DNA from: Aspidiotus rigidus
Lineage: Eukaryota > Arthropoda > Insecta > Hemiptera > Diaspididae
Reading direction: 5' to 3'
NCBI GenBank assembly: GCA_035079385.1
Contig: JAVHKY010000040.1
Coordinates: 248,001 to 312,000 of the forward strand
Length of the DNA stretch: 64,000 bases
Each line of letters opens with the position of its first letter. The first letter of the stretch is position 1. The translations under genes were made by a program, and so were the position numbers. Shown here piece by piece: positions 44,937 to 56,900 of this stretch. The notes under the pieces were generated by a model that saw only the letters and a program-made list of their open reading frames with translations, made no database searches and had not been told where the DNA came from.

Positions 44937-46393
44937 TCACTTGTCCCTAATCCTATCCTGCAGCTGGATCCATTTTTTCTTGGGTGAAGTCTTCACCCAT
45001 CGACCTAGACTGAGTTCTGGTATTGCCGTTTCTACGTCCGCCTGTTCCCTCTGAATTTCTATGAGTGCCGAATAAAAGTCGGGATGATGTTTGCCGATAA
45101 TTGTATTGAAACGATTATGCCAACTCTCGCTGCAGTTGTTGGTGTTGTGCGTCTTTGCGAGGGCGGCATCATACTGGTTCCAAATTTCAATAGCGTATCG
45201 TGCATTGCGACGGGGAGTACCGACGTAAGTTTTTTTGAAATAATCGAGAATTGGTTTCAGTTCAATCGGACTCGCTGCTGCTAAGAGGATAAATACTCTG
45301 CTTACTTCAGCGACTGGCACATAAACCAATGCAAGGATCATATGTATGTGCGTTTTGAGCGTCCGATCATCGGGATTGTTGTATGCTTGCTGTAATCCCT
45401 TCAATTGAACTTGTCTGTATACAGCCTGGCCCAAATGGAAGAAACAGCAGCGAACTTGGGCATCCTTGAATACAGTTCCCGTAGCGTTGATAATTGCGTT
45501 TTTGAAATCCATAAGTGCTCGTTCGGGGATGCACGCATTGATACGGTATTCTTCGACTGCATCGTGGACAGCTCTTAGTACTGCTGTGTTCTCCACTTCG
45601 CTTTTCCCCGTCATGAAAGCGTACCCAAATGGCAGTGCTACTGCTTCACCGCCACGAGCATTCCTTCGGCGAACCCCCAGAATAGCTGAGAAAATAAGCC
45701 AGGACTCGATTTAAACGTCCCGTCGACAAACCAAACTGTACTCTGACATAACTCAAGATTGCGACGTGTTGCATACACGAGAGTACGTAGACGCTGCGGT
45801 GCTGGCTGGCCAATGTCTTCGTCACTTTCAAATTCCTCCTCTTCCTCCGCCTCGAGTTCTTCACCTCTGCTATCGAATATCAAGAACTTTTCTCCCGTCA
45901 GGGTCCGTTGAAACTGGAGTGGCACAGCGCCCAAATCAGGTAGCGTCTTTGGGTTTGGCGGCAAATCCTTCCGTCTTGTCCTGCGGATTGCCTTCTTCAA
46001 GGATTCTCGTTTCGGTAGCTGAGATAGAACCTCAGGTGGAACATTTGCCAATTCATTCCTCAGCAATCGTGTATCGTTGGTTTTTTGTAGCGCGAGAACC
46101 TCCTCTTGATTTGGAGGGTGTAAACACGGTGATTCACTTGGCCCTTTCAGCTCAACCAGCGGTTGGCCAGGATCGGGTTCGTTCGTTATCGCACGGGCGG
46201 TACATTCTTTTGCTCTCAACTTAATGCAGTCCCAATACTGCTTATTATTGGCACGCCTCGACCGGTAGTAGATGTACCCGTCCAGTAACAACTTATTTCC
46301 TTCCACTGCAGGCTGCATTGTACACACTGACAGTAGGGAGAAGTTGGTCGCAGCCGGGGTATGATACTTTTTTGCATGCCATGGAAATTTCAT
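44937..46393 (-). pseudogene. MULE transposase with FLYWCH finger, one frameshift
   Basis: Minus strand. The N-terminal half (46393-45638) carries a FLYWCH-type finger (LLLDGYIYYRSRRA, YWDCIKL, a CTAR-type block and the later LHPP) and the first catalytic block STVWFVDGTFKSS. After a frameshift near 45650-45700, the second half (to 44937) carries ERALMDFKNAI with the second Asp, the CCFFHLGQAVYR CxxH signature and NNCSESWHNRFN with the catalytic Glu. All three catalytic residues are present. The single frameshift is the only obvious lesion, so the copy is fairly young. It ends ..WIQLQDRIRDK without a SWIM domain. Confidence 0.9.
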
Positions 46394-46689
46394 AAACTGA
46401 GGTTACAAGAATACAGAAATAGGCAATGGAAATCGTGTTGATCGTGACGGTCGATGCAGGTTGCGTATTTATTAGGCAAAATTGCTGGCCTAAAATTTTC
46501 GTGGGGAAAAATTTTTGTGAAAATATTTTCGTGAAAACGTCTTCGTAAAATTGTATTCGGAAGAAGAAATTTTCGTGAAAACATTTTCATGAAATGGGCT
46601 TTTCGTGAAATTTGTTTCGTGAAAGTGGGTGGAAACCCCTTCCCACTTCTATTTTTCCTTTCAGGCTAATATAGTTATGGGTAAAATGA

Positions 46690-47160
46690 ATTCTTTGACA
46701 GCACCTATAGATGCAGTCAAAACATCGTTTTAACATCATGTATAGAAAAAAAAAATAAATTAATAGCTGCATCCTACCAACAATTAACTTATGGAGCCCA
46801 AACGTGGGCTGCAACAAAAAAGGTGAACAAAAAATGAGATCCGCGCAGAACGCGATGGAAAGGTCAATATTGGGATAAAACGCAAACAAGAAAAAAGTAT
46901 GAGGAAAATACAGGAAAAAATGAAATGCGCCAAAAAGGATAACATGGGATCGGGCTGGTCATATATCGAGACAAAATGAAGACCGACGGACCTACAAAGT
47001 TGATGATTGGTTTTTAAAGGAAGGCACGAAAAAAATGAAACAGAAAATAAGGTGGGATGGCATCATAAAACTCTTGGGTGGGAACAAAATATACCATGAT
47101 TTACAGACATGAATGGTATACAGATTGGGGAAGGCTACGCCCGACACACGGCCCTAATTT
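46690..47160 (+). pseudogene. RTE-like LINE reverse transcriptase C-terminal remnant
   Basis: Across frames the plus strand gives LTYGAQTWAATKKVNKK, then MRSAQNAMERSILG, then WGRLRPTHG- or GEAYARH-like text. These are landmarks of the thumb and tail of RTE/craft-type endonuclease-RT proteins (TYGAETW ... AQRAMERSMLG ... LGEAYVQ). There are many frameshifts. It begins only about 50 bp right of the MULE end. Confidence 0.65.
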
Positions 47161-47379
47161 TGTAAGACTCGGAGGTTCGTTTTACAAACTTGTTTTTACG
47201 CCGTTTAGATAGTTCAGGGGTGGTCTTAGTTACCCACTTGACTATCCGACTACAATACCGCAAAGTCGGTAAGCACCGGCGTAATAGAGCCGGCCACTCA
47301 TATACTCGCAACTTGCAACTTTGACTGCGAGTGCCGATGCGACGCCACCAACACTAAAATTCGTGAGAACAACCTATTG

Positions 47380-47548
47380 TAAATATAAACTCGAGAGTTG
47401 AAATTTTTTCCAAGTCCCCTCTTCTATCGTATATGGCTCAAGTGTCAAAATTTTCCAAGTCCCCCACATGTTATATATAGCTCGAGAGATGAAATTTTTT
47501 CAAGTTTTTTGTTGGACGGCGGAAATTCCTCAAAAAGCCCCCTGTTAA
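47380..47548. mobile_element. Fragment of the GGTTCCC/TTAA MITE family
   Basis: Three copies of the AAATTTT-CAAGTCCCC / TATATATAGCTCGAGAG unit, in the orientation opposite to 61316-61545, end in GCCCCCTGTTAA. The TTAA at the right end matches the target of the 61-kb copy. The left end is missing. Confidence 0.5.
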
Positions 47549-47689
47549 AAGAATAAAGGCTATTGATTATTATTATTATCATCATTATCATCATCTGAGT
47601 ATTCACCGCCGCCATTGCTGTTGGTGTACATCTTTATTGCGGGTGTATCATACACCAAGCAATAAAGAGTTTACATTTCTCACAGGAAC
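47549..47689. repeat. (ATT)n/(ATC)n tract and spacer
   Basis: A trinucleotide microsatellite (ATT then ATC) lies at about 47562-47598, followed by a short spacer before the Penelope fragment. Confidence 0.7.
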
Positions 47690-48595
47690 ATCCTAACCAT
47701 ACTGGTAGTTCTTATTACTACCGCTTTCTGCATCTGCCTGATTAATTTTGTAGAATGGGAGCCCCTCTTAGCTCACTTATATCTAATGTTTACTTATGTG
47801 TACATATGCTCTATTCCCCGTACATGAATGACGTAGTATTTTGAGGGCGTTACGTCGACGACATACTTTGTGTCTACAATGCGTGTAAATCTTCACGCGA
47901 CTCTCTCCTCGTAACTCTCAATTCTCATTACCCCAATATCAAATTTACGTTGGAATTTGGAGGCGATACTATCGATTTCCTCGATCTCAAGATTACTATT
48001 AGAAGCAAAAATAATAGAAATGCTTTTTATTCATTTTGATATTTTCAGGAAGCCTACTACCACACACTCTATCATTAATCAGTGTTCTCTCCACTCCCGT
48101 GCTCATAAGAGAGCAGCTACTCATCTATGATACATCGTGCGCTCACCGTACCGCTCAGCAAAAGTAACTTTGATAATGAAATCAACACTATCAGACATAT
48201 AGCTAAAATGAACAACATACCCATTGATGTCTATCAAGTTATTAAAAAGAAACTCCATGCTAATAGCTCTAAACGTATTTCTAAATTGGTTGCCGATAAT
48301 AATCATTGTTATGAAAATAGGTACAACTCAACATGTACTTGGTGGCTCAAAGTAATGCAACACCGTCTATATAGGCCAGACTGGTAGACCTCTCCTCTTC
48401 ATGGTCAATTAACACGACAATACTTGGAAAGCTCGTCTAAAATATTTTATCACTTACTCCTGACGCTACCGAGGATAGAGTTTCGCCAATTATTTAATTG
48501 ATACAAGCCATACTTAGGATCGTGGTGAACACGTCGACTTGTTACACAAATGTGAAAGAGAACGTTAGATAAGTTGGAGGAAGTTGAAATAATTT
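47690..48595 (+). pseudogene. Penelope-like element: RT C-terminal part and GIY-YIG remnant
   Basis: The translation gives MGAPLSSLISNVYL, the catalytic RYVDDILC (about 47855), the IKFTLEFGGDTIDFLDLKI block diagnostic of Penelope RTs, and IHRALTVPLSKSNFDNEI. Further on, YQTGRPLLF-, SFANYLIDTSHTYD and HVDLLHKCERER with LDKLEEVEI form the eroded GIY-YIG nuclease region. The YVDD box survives, but several stops and frameshifts do not allow function. Confidence 0.88.
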
Positions 48596-48827
48596 CACAT
48601 AACAATAATCATAATGTTAGATTGATAAACGATGTACAAATCTTATCACATGTATGTACCTAACTCGTTGTCAGCATGTGTCACTTCTTATTCCTCTTAC
48701 GTTACGTTGAATTTCAAACACTACTCTCCAGTTTTATTTTGTCTGTCTGTTGATGCGATAGTTTCACCGAGAAACCGCGATCACAAATAAAATTCATTTT
48801 TGTACCTAGGTACGCGTTCCTGTAAAG

Positions 48828-49129
48828 CAGCGGTTTTCGAAGTGTGGGTCGCGACCCGAAGTAATGAAAAATTTACACAAAATAATTTTTTTCCGCCTTT
48901 GAGGACAATAATAAACAATAAAGTAAAGTAAAATTGATAAAATTACGAAAATGGCGCGAACAATTCCGTAATTAAAAAGTGAAGAAATATTCGGACTAAA
49001 CCAAAGGGGCAGATTCGTGGGAAACAGATTTGGAAGTCGCATTTTAGTGGGATTCTTCACCATCAGTAGGTCGCGGGATTTTTTTGGTTTAAAAGTGGGT
49101 CATGGCACAAGAAAGTTTGAAAACCACTG
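48828..49129. mobile_element. hAT-type MITE, 302 bp, perfect 8-bp duplication
   Basis: The ends CAGCGGTTTTCGAAG and (inverse) CAGTGGTTTTCAAAC form the CAGNGG-type inverted repeat of hAT elements. CTGTAAAG occurs immediately outside both ends (48820-48827 and 49130-49137). GTGGGTCGCGACCCG just inside the left end is the usual hAT/ZBED-type subterminal palindrome; a diverged form (GGTCGCGGG, GTGGGTCATGGC) is at the right. It has no transposase. Confidence 0.95.
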
Positions 49130-49137
49130 CTGTAAAG

Positions 49138-50114
49138 GTACTTCTATAGCAATTGAAAATGATTCGCGAAGATCTTCTAAATTTCATAAAGTAAACTGTT
49201 CCAGCTTTTGTGTATTTAGTCAATTTAATAGAGGAGAACTTTTGAAAATCATTCCTGTATTATTTATACCTATGGGATTGTTACACAACATCACCTTTGA
49301 GTGTAGCGTGGAAAGTGATGCTCCTAGCAGAGTCCTTACAGGCAAATAGGGAAAACCCGTGGTGAAAACCTTGAATTTGAAAATTTAAATGTCTATTCAG
49401 TATTCAGTATAATTTTAATCTTTATCATGTACGTGGCGAGAGCATCTTGTTGACTTCATTTTCAATTTATTAATGATCTATACCTCAGCTTGTTGTGTAC
49501 ACATTATATTAATAGTAGGGATTGTAACCGTAATCACTTCGAACGGTTAACTAAACTGAAAAATTCGACTTTGACCATAACCGCTTAACCACATCAGAAA
49601 GTTTCACTGGACTGACCGTATAACCGTATGACTATTTTGATTGATTTGCTCTCCTAATCAAGATTTGTTAGCCACATCATGGATGTGGCTACCACGGTTA
49701 GAACAGTTAACCGATTTATTCCCATCTTGGTCAAATGGTCATCCGTGTTTTGGCGTGCTTACTGGCTAGTGGCTACTGCAGTGCTTAGTAATACGTACTT
49801 AGTGCTACGCTACAGAAGCGCTGCCACAAAGATAAAAAGTGTAAACAATAAAAGAGGAGAGTTGAAATTAAGTCAATTATCAAATTCAAATGAGATATTT
49901 TTGCTTTGTTTCATCGGTGAGTTCAAGCTTCACTATTTCCTCAAGTTCTTAACGCACAAATTTCGTCTCTTAGATTTGCGGACATTGAATTTCATCCTTT
50001 CTCAAGTACATTGAAGATCTTACGCTTCATTAATCACAATCTTTCTTTATATCGATGAGAAATTCTTTGAGAAAATCACAGAAAAACTTGAAATATGACA
50101 CAATTTCAATGATT
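49138..50114. other. Unassigned DNA
   Basis: An open frame at 49679-50014 encodes no recognisable domain. Nothing else is supported. Confidence 0.35.
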
Positions 50115-50170
50115 ATTACAGTAAAGCCGCCCTTAGCGGACACCTCTATAAAGCGAACTACCGTACCGAT
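50115..50170 (+). mobile_element. Solo end of a second Tigger-like MITE family
   Basis: CAGTAAAGCCGCCCTTAGCGG followed by ACACCTCTATAAAGCG resembles the terminal repeats of Tigger families that begin CAGTAAAACCTC and contain GGACACCTCTAT. I find no matching right end nearby. Confidence 0.5.
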
Positions 50171-53100
50171 CCCAAATTACCAACCTAGGAAACTTTTTAT
50201 AATAACAAAAAATGCTAAGTGTTTCAAAAATTTAAATACAGTTGTTCACTCGTATAATGTCGTTTGTACCCTAAACGTATTTGAATACATTTTCAGTACC
50301 TATCTATTGTAGCTGCGCGCTCTCTAGAAAACTTAGAAATACATATACCTAGATGATGTCTCATGAAGTGTGTTTAATAAAAATTCAATGCTAATATTTG
50401 TTTATTCATCGGCGAGTAATTATCTCCTAATTTTGTAAACGAAAATGCAAAATGCAGCTCATTATGTAGACATCTAAATATATAGTGCGTGAGAGAATTC
50501 TTATATCTTTGATCAAGACGAACCCACTCGAATTAGGCCTATAATTTGAATAGGACGTCACGTCTTGTAATTTGATTATTGTGAACAGAAATAATTGTTT
50601 CATTCGCTTCTCGTTCACCTTCGTGACGATCACACTTCATGAAAATATCCCTTTTTTTAGCTGTAAACGCATGCCATATATACCGCAGGTATATGGGTGT
50701 ACCGACGAAATAGCTACTTAGCCAAGCTTGAATGTCCATTCAACAAATGAGTAGATAGGTACCGGTAGGTACTACAATATGTAAACCAATTGAAGGAAAT
50801 TGATTAAATTCTTAATTGAGTACAAAAATGATTAACTCTAGTACGAGTAAACCATATTATACATCAGTAATGGTTTACCCATAATACAGTAGGCGTAGGT
50901 ATTAGTTTAAGTGATTATGCTGACGATAACATTCCGGTATTAAAGATACATGTAGATTCCTATATTCGTAAAATATTATTTATAACTCTCAAAACATACA
51001 GAAGGCGGTGCAAATGTCAGCACCGATGACTGATCGAGCGACCTGTTAAATTGTTTCGTTTTCATGCTTAGTATTTAGTAACTCTATTAGTTTGAGAGTG
51101 CGCACAGGCTGTGGATATGCTACATAATATGACCATTTCGCACCGGCACTGGCGCTCAAGAAATGGGCAACTACGTATATACGAGATATACGTATGTGGA
51201 TACCTTGACTTACTCGTCGAGTACATGATTGCGAGGATTTTTCTAAAAGAAACGTGTAGACGGTATAGAATAATTGAGTCCTTACCTGTATTATTAGAGT
51301 CACATTGAACAGAAGGATATAACTTCAACCTTGATGCTTATGCATATGGCACGTATATTCTTCAGTAACTTAATATTTTTAATTTATCGCGATTATTTTT
51401 GTAAGATGAACGGCCTATTATCGATGTCCGGATTGAGAGACAAACGTGAAGTGCATCGTAAACGGCGTTTTTTCCACTTTCCGCGTGTGGTAAAAAGCCT
51501 GAAGCTTCGATACGTTCAACTCGTTGATTAGAAATCTAGTGTAGATAGATATAGATACCTTGGCTAATGTATACGTATGCATCAAGTTTTAAGGTGAATA
51601 GAATATATACGCGGCATAACTATCATATGAATTATGTTTCAACATTTGTAAATAATCATTCACGATGAAGGAAAGTTATTTGTTACGGTGAAGAAAATAC
51701 AATTAACAAATGTAGGTACCGGTACATCCTTTACCGGTAGTTATCTATTTCATTTTAGACCTTACAAAAAAGATTTTTGGGGTTGAAAATTAAATTTTCT
51801 ATATTATAATACACATGTACGTACCTGTAGAAAACCTCTATTACTTACATTACGCTAGTTTAATTGATACAATAAATCGTATATAGTCTTGGACGGCACT
51901 TCGCTCTTTCAGTTGTGTGCTGGTGTATGTCTTATGGTACCTTCATGATGTAATGTGGGGATGAAACTTTAATTCCCAAGAAATTACATGATGTCTTTGG
52001 CCCTAGATGTTACTGTCAGGCATATAACGTAATTTACAGTAGGCTACGAGTTGAGACATATTGAAATAATATTAAAATTATCATCAATTCCCGAACTTAA
52101 AAACGTTGATTAGCGCGGTTTGGGAAATAACGTGCTCGATCGTCTTCGAATGTTGTGAGCTCGTGGCAAGAATTCAATTATACGGAACCCGACATAGACC
52201 AAAGCGGGAAAACTCTCGAAACATGTTATTATGCTAAGCGCGGCCGAGATCCTCTTCTGTGGTGAGCTCGCTATAATTGTGCTGGACGGGAGAATGTGAG
52301 TACGCACAAATGTAAAATAAAGGATGAGACAAGCCAAAGCCTTCTAGGATTTAAATTACGAAAATTTTTCTGGTTGACAATGATATGATTTTCTCTTCCT
52401 GTACAATAGATGTCTTAAATTCTATCCTGTTGAAAGGTACAGTTTTATTTTCATCAAAATTGCCCGAGTAATCGAGCGTTCCTAAAATATATTGAGAAAT
52501 CTTGAGTACTCCCGAATATTTTATGAAATTTACAAGAATCTCCGAGGAATGGGTATTTACGATATCTCCCAACCTTTAACGTGTAGGCTACGTACACTCG
52601 TTGATTTTCGCGCTTAACGTAATTTCCTGGTGATTAACGTTATTTTCAGATTTATAAATAACACACGTATGTATTCGAGTAATTGTGCAGAACAATGACG
52701 TGAGTGTTTGAATTTTTTGCTCGATATAATTTTGCACAAATTAATATACTTGTAATTCGAGGAAATGCGTAATGCTGAAAACTTATCCTAGGTTTGGTTC
52801 CCGTACTTCAACCCATCGGAAAAAATAATATCAATAATAAATGAACGTGTATTGATTGTTTGTCGATGTCGTCGTCAAAATCGTGCGTTAAACGGATTTG
52901 TTTTCGAAATTTCTGCACGCGTAGGTATTGTTTTATTTATCACAAACAAATAAACAAACAATATCGAAATGAAAAAGCAGTTCAACGACGGGGCGTTCTA
53001 CAGGGTTCGTTTGTTACTCCATCAAATTCTTCAAAATACAAAAGCATTCCGAAAGGTCTCCCTCGGGAGAATGATACTTACGTTGAACGGACTTGAAATG

Positions 53101-53289
53101 AAATTATTCTGCTTATAGTTACGGGATAAATTAGGTATATTTACACTGACTACTTTTTCGTCAAGCTCATATACCCAACAATATGGTATCTAGGCGATTC
53201 TCAGAAAATCGTCGTATTTCTGTATAAGCGATATATTTCTGAAAATCTACAGACATTTACAGGTTTTTTTTTCCTTCTTGCAGTATCAT
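50171..53289. other. Unassigned DNA, 3.1 kb
   Basis: No supported gene. A more GC-rich patch at about 52105-52300 ends in a strong donor-like GTGAGTA (52296) and is discussed among the rejected items. Confidence 0.35.
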
Positions 53290-53900
53290 GGAATATGATC
53301 ACCTCAAACTAGCAACTAATTATGACAAAAAACCCTATCTCTTCATGAATAAAGCTTCCTCCTGACAATAAAATCAATACTCCAGCATCCAGTTCATCTG
53401 GGAAATACAAGAGTCAACTATTAATTTTCTCGATCTCGGCATCTCACTCACTCCCGACAGACACGAGTATATCGTTTACCGAAAGTTCACTGACCTCTAC
53501 ATCGATTCCAGCTCGTATTGTCATCCGAAACACAAAAAACACCGTTATATTTCGATAATTCACCGCCTCGTGTCCCTCCCTCTCAACCGCAACTCGTTCC
53601 GCTCTGAATTGTGTATGATAAAGACTTCGGCCCGACGAAATGGCATCATCCTTGATCTCAACCTTATGGTCAGGAGGAAGCTTGTCGCTAAAAGCCTCAG
53701 CAAAATGACGTCTTTGTCGAGACAGCCCCCCTCCCCCTCAAAACGTTCTGTGAATTCGCCTTCCCTATTTGAGGAAATTTTCGAAAGGCTTGGCTGAGAT
53801 TCTCAAATCTCATCGTCTCACAACCGACTATTATAAACTCCACACTTTACGTGCTCATTTAGCTTCGCCCAAAGATCTCATCCTTGTTTCTGGAGTAAGG
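53290..53900 (+). pseudogene. Second Penelope-like RT fragment
   Basis: The translation gives STINFLDLGISLTPDRHEY, YRKFTDLYIDSSSYCHPKHK, IHRLVSLPLNRNSFRSEL with IKTSARRNGI and, after a frameshift, LAEILKSHRLTTDYYKLHTLRAHLASPKD. This is the order of the Penelope RT C-terminus after the catalytic box. The YxDD block and the nuclease are missing. It differs from the 47.7-kb copy, so it is another subfamily. Confidence 0.82.
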
Positions 53901-53960
53901 CAATGCCGTAGGAGCTGAGAACACCAAACCATTCAAATCGCTCTATGTCTTTATATAGTA
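53901..53960 (+). repeat. Shared GGAGCTGAGAACA phrase
   Basis: GTAGGAGCTGAGAACACCAA and the following TCAAATCGCTCTATGTCT echo the phrases at about 4313 and 4653. The repeat lies next to LINE-type remains there and a Penelope remnant here, so its origin is unclear. Confidence 0.4.
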
Positions 53961-56900
53961 GAGGCGATTCCGCTTTTTGACACAAAAAAACAAATTATTG
54001 AACTTTTTTTTTTTGTTTTCTTTATTTTAAATAATTATACGAGTATCTTTATTTTATAAGTATGTATTGATACTCAAATAACAAAAATAATGAATTCAAA
54101 TACGTGGGAAATATTTACAAACTTAAAAACTTGGATAAAACGTTTTCTACTGGTAGGATTGACTCGACTTTTAAAAACACACATTTTCCCTCACTTTTCT
54201 TCAAGTACACGACCCAAAATTCTGCGAGTGTCTCCTATCTCTACAAAGTAATATTCAAACTTTTTTCAGTACAACGTTTGGCGCTATAATTATCTTGTGG
54301 TGTAGGATTAATTTTAAGGTATGCGTTTCATGGGAAGTTATCAGTGTAATGTACTCGTATTTCTGATAATACTGTACATTTACCTACCTGTACTCGGGTG
54401 ATAGCTACACAACTGATGATGGAGACGAAATAGCTCTCAAAAGAATTCAGTACCTACTCAATCAAGTTACTATACTTCGCCATATCAGATTTTTGAGATT
54501 ACTCTTCAATTGCTCACACTTTCTGACCAGGAAGTGTGTACGTAATAGTAATCATGTATTTTTGATGAAAGTTCTCCTCATTTTTTGTTTATAAAAACAT
54601 AATACTTGTTTGACCATGATATTCAATATTGATAATTTTAATAGAAGAAACGAAAGAAGAAAAAAAAAAAATGTGTACCTAAGTTGCACGTTGATGGTAC
54701 TCGACGCAGATAAAATAGGTATCTCAAGTTTTCACGAGGAAGATAATAATGATAGTCGAGCGTCAGTTGATTTCTCTGTTTTGAGATACCTACTTAAAGT
54801 CGGAGAACGGAATGCGTTTATACGTAAACGATCACCCGATTCATACATATATGACAGGTTTTTAGTTTACTTTCTGAAAATATTGATTCAGCAGAAGGGT
54901 AATATTTTCTGTCAAGTGTGACGTTATCGTTACCACCATTACTGGCTTGATAAGCGCACAAGCAGATGTTGTTTCTATATGTTCATGCAGCCATCACGCA
55001 CTAATATACAACACGGGATGAATTTAAGAAATGGATCAGACTGAGAAGAAAATGTTCAGAATTGCTTTAGTCCCAATCCTAATCATCTCTACTTGTGTTT
55101 AGTATTCGTTCTTCCTCGCCTCAATGCTTAAACTAGGATGTAGGCCTAACTAGTTCGACGTAGTAAAAGCGTGTAATGTTTGTGTAAAATAATTAGGTCT
55201 CGCCGGTCCAATCAGCACTGGGTGCGAAAGAAATAAAAGAGGCTCACTCTGTCAGACTGAGGTCGGGCCGAGCATACGAACGCCTAGCGAGAACAACTCA
55301 TATCCAGTAAAATAACATCTCAACTTTTTTCTCAGTTTCTCATCTTCAGATTGGTCGATGAAAATTAATCCCTAGTCGAGTATTCGAAACATAGAAACTA
55401 TTGCAGATGAATATGAAAACGCTACTTTCACCCACACATTATTCTGTCCTATGATATGAGAGAGGTAGAAAAGAGAAACGTGCTAGACTAAGCTAACCAA
55501 CTTTTTCAAACGGATACTCGAGTACGACAAACGCCGAACTCGAGAATGGAGGAAAGAGAGGGCGCATTTATTTCTGTGTTTTCCTGCAATACTACATGAG
55601 CGGAAAAAAGTTGTTGGGTATTAATGAAGTAAAAAATATAACATGGTAGTAATCTAACTGAAAGTGAATGTTTTGCTCTGCTTTGTTCATCATACTACCC
55701 TACATGTATGTATGTTCGAACGAGGCAATGTTTCGCGGTACGTTTGACTAAGTCGGTGTGATACTCTTGCGTTCGGTCCATGAGCGTTATTTCTCGAAAA
55801 TACGGCAAACTGCTTAGGCTACCTGCAAAAAGGCACTTATTCGCCGCAAGTCTAGCGTGATTACGTAGAACGCGAAAGAAGTTTGAGAATGAAAAATTAA
55901 TTATTGATAAAAAAACTATACGAATGAAGAAAAATTTATATCCATTTAGATTTTCATGTCAAGCAACAGCCTAGATGTTATCATCTTAGACTTTATTCTT
56001 TGTGTGATTCGTGACTCGCGAGAACGTAAAATGTTGAAAAATCTTTAGACTTTCAAACGTGAACATAGTACGTTTCAACCTTTCACGAGGTGACCCCATA
56101 ATTGGTCCAAGGATATTTCGTCCAAAATTCATATCTTCAGTTTTTCCGAGAGGCTTTACTATTATTTAAATACGAACATTCAAATGAAACTCATCTTCAG
56201 CTTCTTTTCTTGTCGATTTTAACACAGACAAACACTCCATTTTTTGGTTTGAGAGCTACCTAATATTATATAATTATTGTCTTCGCTGTACGGTGCGCGC
56301 ACAATCAATATTTACATGGTCCTCCCGGCCATCGGCATATCTCTTACCAGAAGCGTATAACTAGCATTACTGATTAATTTCTAGTCATGGAATTTTTCTT
56401 CGATTAAGTATAAATTACACAAATTATGGATTTTCTTAGTATTCGAGAAATTTCATTGAATATGAATGGAATTACTTCCACTTTGAAGAGTCGCGTTTTA
56501 GAAACCTGCTCTCAATCTTTGCTCACCTTCTTTGTCAAAGTATCTCGGGATATTGAGGTATTTCTGTAACAACTGATATTTCAAACAAATTACGCCTAAA
56601 ATCGAACACGTCAAACTAAATTCAAGCTCCTGATTTTCATGCTTAAGTTATATTGTTCATAGAAGAAGCTTTTGGGCAGCGAAATCGCTTCACTCACTCC
56701 CATTGTCTTATTGGCTCTCTCTCGCTTTTCTTGTAAAAACATTCCGGAACAAGTTGAAAAAGGATTACGGTAAAGAATCCGACTACCTTCAAATCCCGTA
56801 AATTTTTCTTCAAAATAATCTACGATTCCAAAAATATATTTATTCTCCTGAGTAAATGATTTTTTCGCTGAAAAATCGTCAAAAAAAGAAGTTGCGCCAA

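Larger units (their letters stand above)
43432..46637 (-). mobile_element. FLYWCH-type MULE, 3.2 kb, with sub-repeated inverted ends
   Basis: The left end (43432-43560) and the reverse complement of the right end (46490-46637) align over about 120 bp. Each is built from repeats of TTTTCACGAAAAT. Both ends share CACTTTCACGAA and CCGAATACAATTT. A 9-bp flank CTTTCCCAC (43423-43431) is matched 8/9 by CCTTCCCAC (46638-46646), the duplication size expected of a MULE. The minus-strand transposase fills the right half. A copia fragment interrupts the left part. Confidence 0.75.

Noticed and set aside
46587..46889. 100-codon minus-strand frame with hydrophobic stretches
   Set aside because: It overlaps the MULE end and lies antisense to the RTE-like LINE remnant, which explains its sequence.
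49679..50014. 111-codon frame with a hydrophobic segment (VFWRAYWLVATAVL)
   Set aside because: No family signal and no regulatory or splice context. The surrounding text is as AT-rich as the flanks.
52105..52300. GC-richer patch ending in a strong donor-like GTGAGTA, with an open frame MLSAAEILFCGELAIIVLDG
   Set aside because: No convincing acceptor or start, no matching downstream exon and no family similarity. A single donor motif in 3 kb is expected by chance.
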